Source of the DNA: Clostridiales bacterium | GTDB taxonomy: Bacteria > Bacillota > Clostridia > Christensenellales > Borkfalkiaceae | Length of the DNA stretch: 48,136 nucleotides | Direction of reading: 5' to 3' | NCBI GenBank assembly: GCA_015069625.1 | Contig: SVIE01000004.1 | Coordinates: 1 to 48,136 of the forward strand | Made by a program: the position numbers and the translations under genes | The notes under the pieces: generated by a model | Seen by the model: the letters and a program-made list of their open reading frames with translations, nothing else | The model's database searches: none | What the model was told of the DNA's origin: nothing | In this document: positions 27,615 to 36,841 of the stretch, one piece after another | How positions within the stretch are numbered: position 1 is the first letter of the stretch | Layout: every line of letters starts with the position of its first letter

Positions 27615-30600
27615 TTATAAGTTGTCGTCGTCTTCAAAATCATCATCAAACAATGAAGTGTCGGGAATCGTTGTGTCGATTTCGTCGTCATCATCATCAA
27701 AGATGTCTTTTGACGTGAATTCAAAGCCTTCGAGATCAACCGCTTCGGTATCTTCAAATACTTCTTCGCCTGCTTCTGTTTCAATAGCAACTTCGTCGAA
27801 ATGATCTTTAGGTCTAATCGGTTGGATATCATCATAATCGTTTTCGGTGAGATCTTTGATTGCAAGTTCTTCATGATTTTCGGTGAGAACCTTCATATCA
27901 AGTGCTAAGCTTTGCAATTCTTTTAAGAGCACCTTAAATGCTTCAGGAATACCAGGTTCGCTGATGTTCGTGCCTTTTACGATTGATTCGTAAGTCTTTA
28001 CCCTACCAACAACGTCGTCAGACTTAACGGTAAGAATTTCTTGGAGAATATGTGCCGCACCGTATGCTTCGAGTGCCCAAATTTCCATTTCCCCAAAACG
28101 TTGACCACCGAACTGTGCTTTACCACCGAGCGGTTGTTGTGTAATAAGGCTGTAAGGACCGGTTGAACGTGCGTGAATCTTATCGTCAACTAAGTGGATA
28201 AGTTTAATCATATACATTTGACCAACGGTTACTCTGTTTTCGAAAGGTTCACCCGTTCTTCCGTCGTAAAGTTGAATCTTTCCGTCAACTTCGCCCTTCG
28301 GATTTACGATATTGTTTTCTTTAAGTAATTGTTTAATTTCGCTTTCGGTTGCCCCGTCGAATACAGGCGTTGCAATCTTCCAGCCGAGTTGTTTACATAC
28401 GTGGCCAAGGTGCACTTCAAGAACCTGACCGATATTCATACGTGAAGGAACGCCGAGTGGGTTAAGCACGATTTGAAGTGGCGTACCATCTGCCATAAAC
28501 GGCATATCTGCTTCGGGAAGAATTCTAGAAATAACGCCCTTGTTACCGTGACGACCTGCCATCTTGTCCCCGATAGAAATCTTACGTTTTTGAGCAACGT
28601 AAACTCTAACGGACTTGTTAACTCCTGGGGGCAATTCGTCTTTGTTTGCACGTGTAAATACTTTAACGTCAACAACGATACCGCCTTCACCGTGCATAAC
28701 TTTAAGAGACGTGTCTCTTACTTCTCTTGCATTAGCACCGAAAATTGCACGGAGCAATTTTTCTTCAGGCGTAAGTTCCGTTTCACCCTTAGGTGTAACT
28801 TTACCTACTAAGATATCTCCACTATCAACTTCTGCACCGATACGAACAATACCGTTTTCATCAAGGTTTTTAAGCGCATCTTCACCAACGTTGGGGATAT
28901 CTCTGGTAATTTCTTCTTCACCGAGTCTTGTATCTCTTGCGTCAAGTACGTGTTCTTCAATATGGATAGTTGTAAACACGTCTTCACGAACAAGTTTTTC
29001 TGAAAGAAGTATAGCGTCTTCGTAGTTGTAACCTTCCCAGCTCATGAAGCCAACAAGAATATTACGTCCAAGTGCAAGTTCACCGTTCTTAGTTGAAGGA
29101 CCATCTGCAATAGTTTGTCCTTTAACGATAAATTCGCCTTTTTCAACGATAGGTCTTTGGTTGATACAAGTACCTTGGTTACTTCTTTGGAATTTTTTGA
29201 GTTTGTATTCCTTATCCCCTTCTGCACCAGTAATAACGATGCAATCAGAAGATACGGTTTTAACTACACCGTCTTCGGTTGCGTTAACCATAACGCCCGA
29301 GTCGTAAGCGATACGTCTTTCAATACCTGTTGCAACGATTGCGTTTTCAGGACAAAGAAGCGGAACTGCTTGACGTTGCATGTTTGATCCCATGAGCGCA
29401 CGGTTGGTATCGTCGTTTTCTAAGAACGGGATAAGTGCGGTTGCAACTGAAATAAGTTGCTTAGGAGAAACGTCCATGTAGTCGATTTTTTCTTTAAGTT
29501 CTTCGGTAATCTGTTCTCTGCGACGGCAGGATACACGATCTTTAACGAAGTATTTATCGTCAACGAGTTCTTCGTTTGCTTGCGCTACCGTATAGTTATC
29601 TTCTTCATCTGCGGTGAGATAATCAACGTGCGTGGTTACAACCGTTTCAATCGTACCGTCTTCTTTAACGGTGTGTTCTACCTTTCTATAAGGTGATTCG
29701 ATAAAGCCGAATTCGTTAACCTGCGCAAAAGATGCAAGCGACGTGATAAGACCGATATTTTGTCCTTCAGGCGTTTCGATAGGACACATTCTTCCGTAGT
29801 GTGAGTGGTGAACGTCACGAACGTCGAACGTTGCTCTATCACGGTTAAGACCGCCAGGACCTAATGCAGAAAGTTTTCTCTTGTGCGTAAGTTCTGCAAT
29901 CGGGTTGGTTTGATCCATAAATTGTGAAAGTTGAGAAGATCCGAAGAATTCTCTAATTGCTGAACTTACAGGACGAACGTTGATTAAGTTTTGTGGAGAA
30001 ATTTCTTTTGCGTCTTGCGTAGAAATTCTTTCCTTAATAACTCTTTCAAGTCTTGAAATACCGATACGGAATTGGTTTTGTAAAAGTTCGCCAACAGAAC
30101 GAACACGACGGTTGCCAAGGTGGTCGATATTATCCGTTGTGCCGATACCCATAACGAGATCAAGGTTGTTAGATACAGATGCAACGATATCGTCAATGGT
30201 AATCTGTTTGTGGTTAAGTTTATCAAGAAGGGGACGAATGCTTTGCTTTTCGTAAAGTGAAAGCGGTTCAGTTCTGCCTGATTCAACGTATTCAAAATAC
30301 TTAACGCAAGCTTCAACGAATTTTCTTCTCGTTTCTCTTGCTTTTTCGCTATTCTTCTTATCTTCTGGCTTTTCGTCTGCGGGGTCATCAAAGACTTTTT
30401 CTTCTATGTAGTACATAGCGTTAATTTCGTCTTTTAAGATTTCCACCGTTTGGTCAACACCGTTTTCTTTAACGACAGCGTTAACCTTATCGGCAAATTG
30501 AAGGGTTGGATAATAAACGTAATCTAAAAGTCCGTACGTTTTGGGGTCAAGACCTGTTACAACCTTGTAATCTACAACGTTGTTTGCAATAATCTTGTGC

Positions 30601-31607
30601 TTTTTGCCGTCAACAAGTGCATAGAATACGTTTACGCCTGCGTTTTGGATAGCGTTAGCAAGCGTCTTGTCGATATAACGACCCTTGGTTGCAATAACTT
30701 CGCCATCCGGAGAGATAACGTCTTCTGCTGCAACTAAGCCTGCAATTCTTACGCCCATTCTTAAACGCTTGTTGAATTTATATCTACCTACTCTTGCAAG
30801 GTCGTAATGTCTTGCATCAAAGAAAATCTTTTTGAGTTGTTGTTTAACAGCTTCGTCGGTAGGAATTTCACCAGGACGGAGACGACGATAAAGTTCAACT
30901 AAACCGTCTGCTTCAGATTTAGCGGTATCTTTATTTGCCGTAACGTTAATCATTTCGTTACCGTCGAAAAGTTCGTTAAGTTCTTCATCCGTGCCGAAAC
31001 CGAGCGCTCTTAAAAGAACGGTAGCGGTAAGCTTTCTCGTTCTGTCAACGTGTACCCATAAGATACCTTGTGAATCTTGTTCAAATTCAAGCCAAGCACC
31101 CCTTGAAGGAATAACCGTGGTATAGAAAAGTTTTCTGCCAAGTTTGTCCACTTCACCCTTGTTATAAACACCTGGTGAACGAACGAGCTGGGATACGATA
31201 ACTCTTTCTGCACCGTTAATGATAAACGAGCCGTTATCAGTCATAAGGGGGATATTACCCATGAACACTTCTTGATTTTCGATAACTTCGCCGGTAAGTT
31301 TGTTAACTAATCTTACCTTTACACGAAGCGCACGTTCGTAAGTAGCGTCCCTTTCCCTACATTCTTTTTCGTCATACTTGGGCTTTCCGTCGAGATTGTA
31401 TTCAAGGAAATACAATTCGAAATGATCGGAATAGTCGGTGATAGGCGAATAGTCTTCGAACACTTCTCCGATACCTTCTTTGATGAACGCATCGTAAGAG
31501 TCCTTCTGAATCTTTACAAGATACGGAAGTTCGATTGCTTCGTTAATTTTACTAAACGTTTTTCTCGTAATCTTTCCGCTCTGTATTTCACGTAGAATTC
31601 GTGCCAT
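27615..31607 (-). CDS. rpoB: RNA polymerase subunit beta
   Basis: A 1330-aa subunit. The rifampicin pocket reads [13 protein letters not shown] and [14 protein letters not shown], with the usual Asp, His and Ser kept, so rifampicin sensitivity is expected. The active-site region [12 protein letters not shown] is present. After the normal end the protein carries a long acidic tail ([18 protein letters not shown]). The ORF track starts at TTG one codon before; GGAAGG favours the ATG. The usual rplKAJL genes are absent upstream. Confidence 0.98.
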   Translation of the reverse strand: MARILREIQSGKITRKTFSKINEAIELPYLVKIQKDSYDAFIKEGIGEVFEDYSPITDYSDHFELYFLEYNLDGKPKYDEKECRERDATYERALRVKVRLVNKLTGEVIENQEVFMGNIPLMTDNGSFIINGAERVIVSQLVRSPGVYNKGEVDKLGRKLFYTTVIPSRGAWLEFEQDSQGILWVHVDRTRKLTATVLLRALGFGTDEELNELFDGNEMINVTANKDTAKSEADGLVELYRRLRPGEIPTDEAVKQQLKKIFFDARHYDLARVGRYKFNKRLRMGVRIAGLVAAEDVISPDGEVIATKGRYIDKTLANAIQNAGVNVFYALVDGKKHKIIANNVVDYKVVTGLDPKTYGLLDYVYYPTLQFADKVNAVVKENGVDQTVEILKDEINAMYYIEEKVFDDPADEKPEDKKNSEKARETRRKFVEACVKYFEYVESGRTEPLSLYEKQSIRPLLDKLNHKQITIDDIVASVSNNLDLVMGIGTTDNIDHLGNRRVRSVGELLQNQFRIGISRLERVIKERISTQDAKEISPQNLINVRPVSSAIREFFGSSQLSQFMDQTNPIAELTHKRKLSALGPGGLNRDRATFDVRDVHHSHYGRMCPIETPEGQNIGLITSLASFAQVNEFGFIESPYRKVEHTVKEDGTIETVVTTHVDYLTADEEDNYTVAQANEELVDDKYFVKDRVSCRRREQITEELKEKIDYMDVSPKQLISVATALIPFLENDDTNRALMGSNMQRQAVPLLCPENAIVATGIERRIAYDSGVMVNATEDGVVKTVSSDCIVITGAEGDKEYKLKKFQRSNQGTCINQRPIVEKGEFIVKGQTIADGPSTKNGELALGRNILVGFMSWEGYNYEDAILLSEKLVREDVFTTIHIEEHVLDARDTRLGEEEITRDIPNVGEDALKNLDENGIVRIGAEVDSGDILVGKVTPKGETELTPEEKLLRAIFGANAREVRDTSLKVMHGEGGIVVDVKVFTRANKDELPPGVNKSVRVYVAQKRKISIGDKMAGRHGNKGVISRILPEADMPFMADGTPLQIVLNPLGVPSRMNIGQVLEVHLGHVCKQLGWKIATPVFDGATESEIKQLLKENNIVNPKGEVDGKIQLYDGRTGEPFENRVTVGQMYMIKLIHLVDDKIHARSTGPYSLITQQPLGGKAQFGGQRFGEMEIWALEAYGAAHILQEILTVKSDDVVGRVKTYESIVKGTNISEPGIPEAFKVLLKELQSLALDMKVLTENHEELAIKDLTENDYDDIQPIRPKDHFDEVAIETEAGEEVFEDTEAVDLEGFEFTSKDIFDDDDDEIDTTIPDTSLFDDDFEDDDNL

Positions 31608-31808
31608 CAAAACACCTTCCTTAAAAAATTTTTGAATTTATACTTGACGGGGTTTACAAACAACACTTTTTGTTGTATAATCTTTCCGTCGGACAAAATT
31701 GCAGGATTGTTATACAATATTTAACGATTTTTGCCCTAAAACCGACCAAATTTTTGGCTGATTTTTCGCAAAATGGCGATAAATTTCGATAATATCCTAT
31801 CATGATGC

Positions 31809-31836
31809 ATTATATTATAATATCGAAGGGTGTCAA
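31809..31836 (-). promoter_or_regulatory. rpoBC promoter with long leader
   Basis: Minus strand TTGACA, 16 bases, TATAAT. The predicted start near 31802 gives an mRNA leader of about 195 bases before rpoB, with an ACAACA-AAAAG-TGTTGT hairpin. This promoter and its leader fill most of the 318-base gap up to rqcP. Confidence 0.7.
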
Positions 31837-31925
31837 CCTTGTCAAGCGATTTTTGGGAAAAAGTTAAAATTTAAATAAAAAACTTACAAAATAGTGCAAA
31901 AATACGTTTTTTTAGCAGGATTTTT

Positions 31926-32171
31926 ATGAGAATAGATAAATTTTTAAAAGTTTCAAGAATTTTAAAGCGCCGTGCCCTTGCGCAAGAAGCAACTGACGGC
32001 GGAAGAGTTAAAGTTAATGGCAAAACGGTTAAACCTGCGTATAGAATTAAGGTGGGCGACGTGGTTGAAGTGGGTTTTAATAGCGGTACTATTTGCTTCC
32101 GTGTTCTTGATTTAAAAGAGACTGTTAAAAAGGAAGAAGCCGAAAAACTTTACGAAATTATTGGAGAATAA
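31926..32171 (+). CDS. rqcP: S4-domain protein RqcP (YabO-like)
   Basis: An 81-aa S4 RNA-binding protein. MRIDKFLKVSRILKRRALAQEA, GRVKVNGKTVKPAYRIKVGD and KKEEAEKLYEI align by eye with B. subtilis RqcP/YabO. RqcP works with RqcH on stalled 50S subunits to add alanine tails. AGGA precedes the ATG. The stop is one base before the ispDF start, so the two are coupled. RqcH is not in the window. Confidence 0.85.
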   Translation: MRIDKFLKVSRILKRRALAQEATDGGRVKVNGKTVKPAYRIKVGDVVEVGFNSGTICFRVLDLKETVKKEEAEKLYEIIGE

Positions 32172-32172
32172 T

Positions 32173-33303
32173 ATGGATAAAAAATACACCGTAACCTTGC
32201 TTTTAACGTGCGCTGGAAAAGGTGTTCGTGCAGGGTTTGAAGAAAACAAATTGCTTGTTAAAGTTGGAAATTCCACCTGTTTAGAACAGGCTCTTTCTTC
32301 TTTTAAGAATTCTAATCTCATTGACGAATTGGTTATTACGGCAAGCGAAACAGACGTATCTGCGGTTAAAAATATAGTTCAAGATACAGCCAAAGTTGTA
32401 CTTGGCGGTAGCACTAGAACTCAATCTGTTAAAAACGCACTTAAAGAAGTTACGGGGGATATCGTGCTTATTCACGACGGTGCTCGTCCCTTCACGTGCG
32501 CGCGTATTATAAATGATTGTATCGAAAGCGTAAAAAAACACGGTAGCGCACTTACCGTTATTCCTTCCCGTGATACTATTTGTTCGTCTGACGGGGAAAC
32601 CGTTTCAGGTTATCTTGGAAAGGGCGCACTTTACGCCGTTCAAACACCACAAGCCTTTTTCACCAAAGATATTATTAAGGCTTACGACCTTGCAGGCGAT
32701 AAAGTTTTTAACGACGACGGTGAAGTTTACCGTGAATATATTGCTCCATTACATATTGTTAAAGGGGAAACGGAAAACGTTAAAATAACCTACCCCGAAG
32801 ATATGGCACTTCTCAATTCTACCCCTATTTGCCGTGTTGGCGCAGGGTTTGATTGCCACAAACTTGTGGAAAACAGAAAACTTATTTTAGGGGGGGTGGA
32901 AATTCCACACGATAAAGGGCTTTTAGGTCATTCTGATGCAGACGTGCTAACGCACGCTATTATGGATGCCCTTCTATCTTCCCTTGCTATGCGTGATATC
33001 GGATACTGGTTTAGCGATAAAGACCCACAGTATAAAGATGCAGACAGTATGAAATTGCTTGAAAAAGTGATTAAAATGATAAGTGATGCAGGATATAAGC
33101 CGCATAATATTTCTGCAACCATTATGGCGGAAAAACCAAAACTATTAAAACATATCCCTTCTATCACAAAAAGCCTTGCTAATGCGCTAGGTTTAGAAGA
33201 AAGTGCCGTCGGTATAGGTGCAACCACGTTAGAAGGTTTAGGTTTTGTTGGCAGAGAAGAAGGCATTTGCGTTTCCGCCACCGCCACCGTAGTAAAAATG
33301 TAA
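32173..33303 (+). CDS. ispDF: Bifunctional IspD/IspF of the MEP pathway
   Basis: A 376-aa fusion. The N-terminal IspD half (about 1-222) has LTCAGKGVRAG, IHDGARPF and TPQAF; it makes CDP-methylerythritol. The IspF half (about 225-376) has VGAGFDCHKL, the metal motif GHSDADVLTHAIMDALL and ATTLEGLGFVGR; it makes the cyclodiphosphate. Fusion is common in some Clostridia and proteobacteria. GGAG fixes the ATG at 32173 rather than the ORF-track TTG. A strong terminator follows. Confidence 0.95.
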   Translation: MDKKYTVTLLLTCAGKGVRAGFEENKLLVKVGNSTCLEQALSSFKNSNLIDELVITASETDVSAVKNIVQDTAKVVLGGSTRTQSVKNALKEVTGDIVLIHDGARPFTCARIINDCIESVKKHGSALTVIPSRDTICSSDGETVSGYLGKGALYAVQTPQAFFTKDIIKAYDLAGDKVFNDDGEVYREYIAPLHIVKGETENVKITYPEDMALLNSTPICRVGAGFDCHKLVENRKLILGGVEIPHDKGLLGHSDADVLTHAIMDALLSSLAMRDIGYWFSDKDPQYKDADSMKLLEKVIKMISDAGYKPHNISATIMAEKPKLLKHIPSITKSLANALGLEESAVGIGATTLEGLGFVGREEGICVSATATVVKM

Positions 33304-33328
33304 AGTGTTTGTTAGAAATATATCAATC

Positions 33329-33362
33329 AAAAAGCCCGACAGTTTCCTGTCGGGCTTTTTAG
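33329..33362. terminator. Bidirectional terminator after ispDF
   Basis: Stem AAAAAGCCCGACAG/CTGTCGGGCTTTTT with a 4-base TTTC loop. It also closes the Ig-like gene on the other strand. Confidence 0.93.
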
Positions 33363-33410
33363 TTCTTTTTCTTACGCATTACGTTGTTGTAAGTATTGTA
33401 GTTTCACCGC

Positions 33411-35297
33411 TTACCACGGAGCTACTGGATCATCAGAGAAATCGTTAGAGTAACTGTCGTTAACTATTACTTCACAAAAAGCAGCCTTTGTTTCAGAAGA
33501 ATTTACCACCCCTATAATTACGCTTCCACCGCTTAAACCAACAACTTCACCTGTCGTCATGCCTACTGATGCAATTGTTGAGTCATAAGATATCCAATAA
33601 CCAGATTCTTCTGCAATCAGGGTTACACGTTCACCTACATCAATATAAAGCGTTTCGTAATTAATCTCCATTCTCGCCACATCTGACGGCATGTCTGCCC
33701 ACATTTCTTCCACAGCTGGATTCCCGCCAACAGATCCAGATGAACCACTACCAGTTCCAGAAGATGCATCTCTCGTTACGGTTACGGTGCAAGTTGCACT
33801 TGCCGTGCCATCCAAAGTTGTTGCTGTTATAGTAGCTGTTCCTACACTAACGCCAACTACTATACCAACATCATTTACTGTTGCCACTAAATAGTCAGAA
33901 GACTCCCATGATACAAGCGGATCAGATGGCGTAAGCTTTGTAAATCTACCTAATTCTAATGTAACTGACGTTTGGTCTAGTGTCAATGAGCCACTTCCTG
34001 TTCCTGGTAATTCGGCACTAGTTACAGTTACAGTACAAGTTGCCGTTGCCCCGCTTAACGAAGTTGCCGTTATCGTTGCTGTTCCTACACCAATACCATA
34101 TACGTATCCTGCCGATACCGATGCTACTAACGGATTTGATGTTTCCCATATTACAAACGAATCGGAAGCATTAATTATTTCATAGTCGTCCACTTCTAAT
34201 GTAATTGACGTTTTATCTAATGTCAATGAGCCACTTCCAGTTCCTGGCAATGATGAGCCCGTTACAGTTACTGTACAAGTTGCCGTTGCCCCGCTTAACG
34301 AAGTTGCCGTTATCGTTGCTGTTCCCGCACTAACACCAACTACCATTCCACCATCAACCATTGCTACTAAATAGTCAGAAGACGTCCATACCACAAGCGG
34401 ATCAGACGGCGTAAGCAATTCATATCCACCAACTGCTAACGTAATTGACGTTTTGTTTAATGTCAATGAACCACTTCCAGTTCCTGGCAACGATGAGCCC
34501 GTTACAGTTACAGTACAAGTTGCACTCTTTGAACCGTCAATTGAAGTTGCCGTTATCGTTGCTGTTCCCGCACTAACACCAACTACCATCCCCCCATCAA
34601 CCGTCGCTACTAAGTGATTAGAAGACGTCCATACTACAAGCAGATCAGACGGCGTAAGCAATTCATATCCACCAACTGCTAACGTAATTGACGTTTTATC
34701 TAGTGTCAATGAGCCACTTCCAGTTCCTGGCAATGATGAGCCCGTTACAGTTACAGTACAAGTTGCACTCTTTGAACCGTCAATTGAAGTTGCCGTTATC
34801 GTTGCTGTTCCTGCGCTAACACCAACTACCATCCCCCCATCAACCGTCGCTACTAAGTGATTAGAAGATGTCCATACCACAAGCGGATCAGACGACGTAA
34901 GCAATTCATATCCACCAACTGCTAACGTAACTGATGTTTTGTTTAATGTCATTGAACCACTTCCAGTCCCTGGATTACTAGGATTAACAACCGTAACTTC
35001 ACAAATAGCACTACCAGAACCGTTTGTTGCTGTTGCCGTTACTTTTGCCGTTCCTGCCGAAACACCTTTTAATAGCCCATCTGTAACGGTTACGACTGTC
35101 GCATCAGATGTCACCCAAGAGAACGTTGTTTCTTCATTAGACGTTTCAGTTGCAGTTATAAGTTTATATTCGCCAACCATTAACGTTACTGAAGTTTCGT
35201 TTAACTTTACCTTTGTTCCACCGCAAGCTGTAAGGCAGAAAGCACCAAGACACGCAATTGCTAATGATAACAAAACCATCATAAGTTTTTTCTTCAT
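33411..35297 (-). CDS. Ig-like (Big_2) repeat lipoprotein
   Basis: A 628-aa surface protein. The signal peptide ends in the lipobox LTAC. There are then about seven bacterial Ig-like domains of some 80 residues with the pattern SVTLxVGxYxLLT...WTSS...VATV...GVSAGTATITATS...CTVTVT. Five are joined by PGTGSGS linkers, and the middle ones are nearly identical. The last domain is diverged and the protein ends DDPVAPW. It is likely an adhesin or stalk held by lipid. A consensus promoter with an XRE operator in its spacer lies upstream. Confidence 0.88.
   Translation of the reverse strand: MKKKLMMVLLSLAIACLGAFCLTACGGTKVKLNETSVTLMVGEYKLITATETSNEETTFSWVTSDATVVTVTDGLLKGVSAGTAKVTATATNGSGSAICEVTVVNPSNPGTGSGSMTLNKTSVTLAVGGYELLTSSDPLVVWTSSNHLVATVDGGMVVGVSAGTATITATSIDGSKSATCTVTVTGSSLPGTGSGSLTLDKTSITLAVGGYELLTPSDLLVVWTSSNHLVATVDGGMVVGVSAGTATITATSIDGSKSATCTVTVTGSSLPGTGSGSLTLNKTSITLAVGGYELLTPSDPLVVWTSSDYLVAMVDGGMVVGVSAGTATITATSLSGATATCTVTVTGSSLPGTGSGSLTLDKTSITLEVDDYEIINASDSFVIWETSNPLVASVSAGYVYGIGVGTATITATSLSGATATCTVTVTSAELPGTGSGSLTLDQTSVTLELGRFTKLTPSDPLVSWESSDYLVATVNDVGIVVGVSVGTATITATTLDGTASATCTVTVTRDASSGTGSGSSGSVGGNPAVEEMWADMPSDVARMEINYETLYIDVGERVTLIAEESGYWISYDSTIASVGMTTGEVVGLSGGSVIIGVVNSSETKAAFCEVIVNDSYSNDFSDDPVAPW
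33747..34975. repeat. Tandem coding repeats of the Ig-like gene
   Basis: Units of about 240-243 bp, marked by the recurring CCACTTCCAGTTCCTGG linker near 33990, 34230, 34470, 34713 and 34956. Units 2 and 3 are almost the same at DNA level, so copy number may vary by recombination or be misassembled. Confidence 0.85.
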
Positions 35298-35327
35298 TTT
35301 TACTTCTCCTTTTTATTTATATTAATG

Positions 35328-35356
35328 ATTATACAGACAATTTTTGTCTATGTCAA
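35328..35356 (-). promoter_or_regulatory. Consensus promoter of the Ig-like gene
   Basis: Minus strand TTGACA, 17 bases, TATAAT: a perfect sigma-A promoter. Its spacer is occupied by operator 1. Confidence 0.85.
35335..35349. promoter_or_regulatory. Operator 1 for the XRE repressor
   Basis: AGACAA-TTT-TTGTCT, a perfect palindrome lying wholly between the -35 and -10 of the Ig-like promoter. Confidence 0.65.
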
Positions 35357-35363
35357 ATATTTT

Positions 35364-35378
35364 AGACAATTTTCGTCT
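35364..35378. promoter_or_regulatory. Operator 2 for the XRE repressor
   Basis: AGACAA-TTT-TCGTCT, the same palindrome with one mismatch, 29 bp from operator 1. It abuts a TATTAT box for the XRE gene, so autoregulation is likely. Confidence 0.6.
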
Positions 35379-35391
35379 ATTATTTAATTGT

Positions 35392-35601
35392 ATGGAAGTA
35401 AAATTTAAGGAAAGACTTGTAGAGTTAAGAAAAGAAAATAAACTCACGCAACAAGATCTTGCAACAAAACTTAATACAACTCAACGCAGAATTTCGCATT
35501 TAGAAAAGGGCAATGCCGAACCCGACATTACCACTGTGCTTTGTCTTGCTGAAATTTTTAATGTTTCCACAGATTTCCTTTTAGGCAAAACTGATTTTTA
35601 A
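35392..35601 (+). CDS. XRE-family repressor
   Basis: A 69-aa single-domain helix-turn-helix protein: FKERLVELRKENKLTQQDLATKLN, then TQRRISHLEKGNAEPDITTVLCLAEIF. This is the lambda Cro/C1-type DNA-binding fold. The ORF track adds 16 codons through the operator region; the start chosen is the ATG at 35392. No ribosome site is seen, and TATTAT lies nine bases upstream, so the mRNA may be leaderless. It is divergent from the Ig-like lipoprotein and faces two matching palindromes, so it probably controls both genes. Confidence 0.85.
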   Translation: MEVKFKERLVELRKENKLTQQDLATKLNTTQRRISHLEKGNAEPDITTVLCLAEIFNVSTDFLLGKTDF

Positions 35602-35615
35602 CGTTAAAAAAACAA

Positions 35616-35647
35616 CACCCCGTTGGGTTACCAACGGGGTGCTTTTT
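35616..35647. terminator. Bidirectional terminator between XRE and FTR-like genes
   Basis: Perfect stem CACCCCGTTGG/CCAACGGGGTG with a 4-base loop and T-runs on both sides. Confidence 0.93.
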
Positions 35648-35655
35648 GTTAATTT

Positions 35656-35856
35656 TTAATCTTTACTTTTATAGTAAAGCATACAATGACAGAACCCTTC
35701 AAAATTAGGGTCTGCAATTTGGTCCTTAAACTCCTTACACATGCACTTATATTCTTCCGTGCGATATAACCTACAAGGGCAATATCCGCCCGTTCTTTTA
35801 AGCCCTTCCCTTACGGTTTTCACCGCTTCTTTATCAGGATTAAGAATTACTTTCAT
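35656..35856 (-). CDS. Ferredoxin-thioredoxin reductase catalytic-chain-like protein
   Basis: A 66-aa protein with three Cys-X-Cys pairs: CPC at 26-28, CMC at 38-40 and CHC at 56-58. These are the [4Fe-4S] cluster and redox disulfide motifs of the FTR catalytic chain. The classical spacing, as I recall it, is CPC-X16-CPC-X8-CHC; here it is X9 and X15, the same total. Small stand-alone forms occur in anaerobes and may reduce thioredoxin-like partners. No variable chain or thioredoxin gene is adjacent. AAGGAG precedes the ATG, with a terminator-like hairpin directly upstream. Confidence 0.82.
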   Translation of the reverse strand: MKVILNPDKEAVKTVREGLKRTGGYCPCRLYRTEEYKCMCKEFKDQIADPNFEGFCHCMLYYKSKD

Positions 35857-35875
35857 ACTAACTCCTTAAAAACTG

Positions 35876-35910
35876 AAAGCCACCTGCTTATTAATAAAGT
35901 AAGTGGCTTT
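35876..35910 (-). terminator. Hairpin just upstream of the FTR-like ribosome site
   Basis: AAAGCCAC/GTGGCTTT with a 19-base loop, followed on the minus strand by CAGTTTTTAAGGAG. It may end rpmF transcription and limit read-through into the FTR-like gene. Confidence 0.6.
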
Positions 35911-35938
35911 GTTGTTTTTTGTTTGGCGATAACACAAT

Positions 35939-36070
35939 CAATCGTTAATGAAAAGGGCATACAAGAAACAAGTAAGACAAGGCAAATCCCCGCAGTCAAT
36001 AGTATACATATTAACAAGGGGTTTAACGCTATATTACGAAGTTTATGGTTTGCACTTTATTAATGGATTG
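35939..36070. repeat. Dispersed structured repeat, copy 4
   Basis: About 132 bp with imperfect inverted ends (CAATCGTTAATGAAA and TTTATTAATGGATTG). The core matches copy 3: AAGACAAGGCAAAT, a CCCC/GGGG hairpin arm pair, then TTTAACG and TATTACGAAGTTTAT. It lies between rpmF and the FTR-like gene. Confidence 0.7.
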
Positions 36071-36084
36071 TTGTGGCAGAGCCA

Positions 36085-36279
36085 TTAGTCTTTATTTTCT
36101 TTTTTAGCCGTGTCAACAACCTGCTTACCATCATAGTATCCGCATTTGGGGCATACTCTGTGAGAAGCCTTTAATTCGTGACAGTTGGGGCATTCCGAAA
36201 GATTCGGGGTTTCAAGTTTCCACTGTGCGAATCTGGTGTTGGTTCTCTGCTTTGAAGTTTTACTCTTTTGAACAGCCAT
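36085..36279 (-). CDS. rpmF: Ribosomal protein L32
   Basis: A 64-aa 50S protein of the zinc-binding type: MAVQKSKTSKQRTNTRFA, then CPNCHELKASHRVCPKCGYYDG. It follows yceD by 19 bases, the classic yceD-rpmF pair. Both paired cysteines are kept. Confidence 0.97.
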   Translation of the reverse strand: MAVQKSKTSKQRTNTRFAQWKLETPNLSECPNCHELKASHRVCPKCGYYDGKQVVDTAKKENKD

Positions 36280-36298
36280 CTTATTTTACCATCCTTTA

Positions 36299-36736
36299 TT
36301 ATTTACACTTGCATTCGCTAACGTTTAAGTTAGTTCCGCAACCCGCACATATCCCTTTGCAATCATCTTTGCATAAAAAGGACACAGGGGCGTTTATGAT
36401 TATTGCATCATCTACGATTTTAGTTAAATCAATTCTGTCATTTACCACCGTGTAACCGTTTTCGTTCTCTTGGTCAACTTGTTCCGCAAAGTTTACCACG
36501 AACTCCCTTTCAGTTTCGGCAAGGCATCTTGTACATTCACCTTTTATCGTGAACGCCACTTCGCCTTCAACGTAAGCGCTGTGTCTATCCGTAATTGTTA
36601 TCTCGCCAGAGATCTTTACGGGAAGAATCAGTTCTGCGTTCGGCATATCGAGAAGTTGTGTTTCCGGACTATATTCAAAGAAGAAACTTTCTTCTTCCTT
36701 GCCTTTCGCCCTAATCTTTTTAAGGTCTAAAATCAT
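36299..36736 (-). CDS. yceD: YceD (DUF177) family protein
   Basis: A 145-aa protein with the family core GECTRCLAETEREFVVNFAEQ and a C-terminal CKDDCKGICAGCGTNLNVSECKC cysteine group that may bind zinc. In E. coli and plants it is linked to 23S rRNA accumulation. It sits before rpmF, as in most bacteria, and downstream of ackA. Confidence 0.92.
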   Translation of the reverse strand: MILDLKKIRAKGKEEESFFFEYSPETQLLDMPNAELILPVKISGEITITDRHSAYVEGEVAFTIKGECTRCLAETEREFVVNFAEQVDQENENGYTVVNDRIDLTKIVDDAIIINAPVSFLCKDDCKGICAGCGTNLNVSECKCK

Positions 36737-36761
36737 AATTTCCCTTTGAAAATGCTTAACA

Positions 36762-36790
36762 AGTATAAACTATTTATTTTTACTTGTCAA
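36762..36790 (-). promoter_or_regulatory. yceD-rpmF promoter
   Basis: Minus strand TTGACA, 17 bases, TATACT, about 25 bases upstream of the yceD start. Confidence 0.8.
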
Positions 36791-36841
36791 CTTTTTATAC
36801 GCTTAATTTTGCCTTTATTAGTGGTTATTATACGTAAAATA

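Noticed and set aside
27557-27874. 105-aa ORF overlapping the end of rpoB
   Set aside because: Shadow of the Asp/Glu-rich rpoB tail read in another frame.
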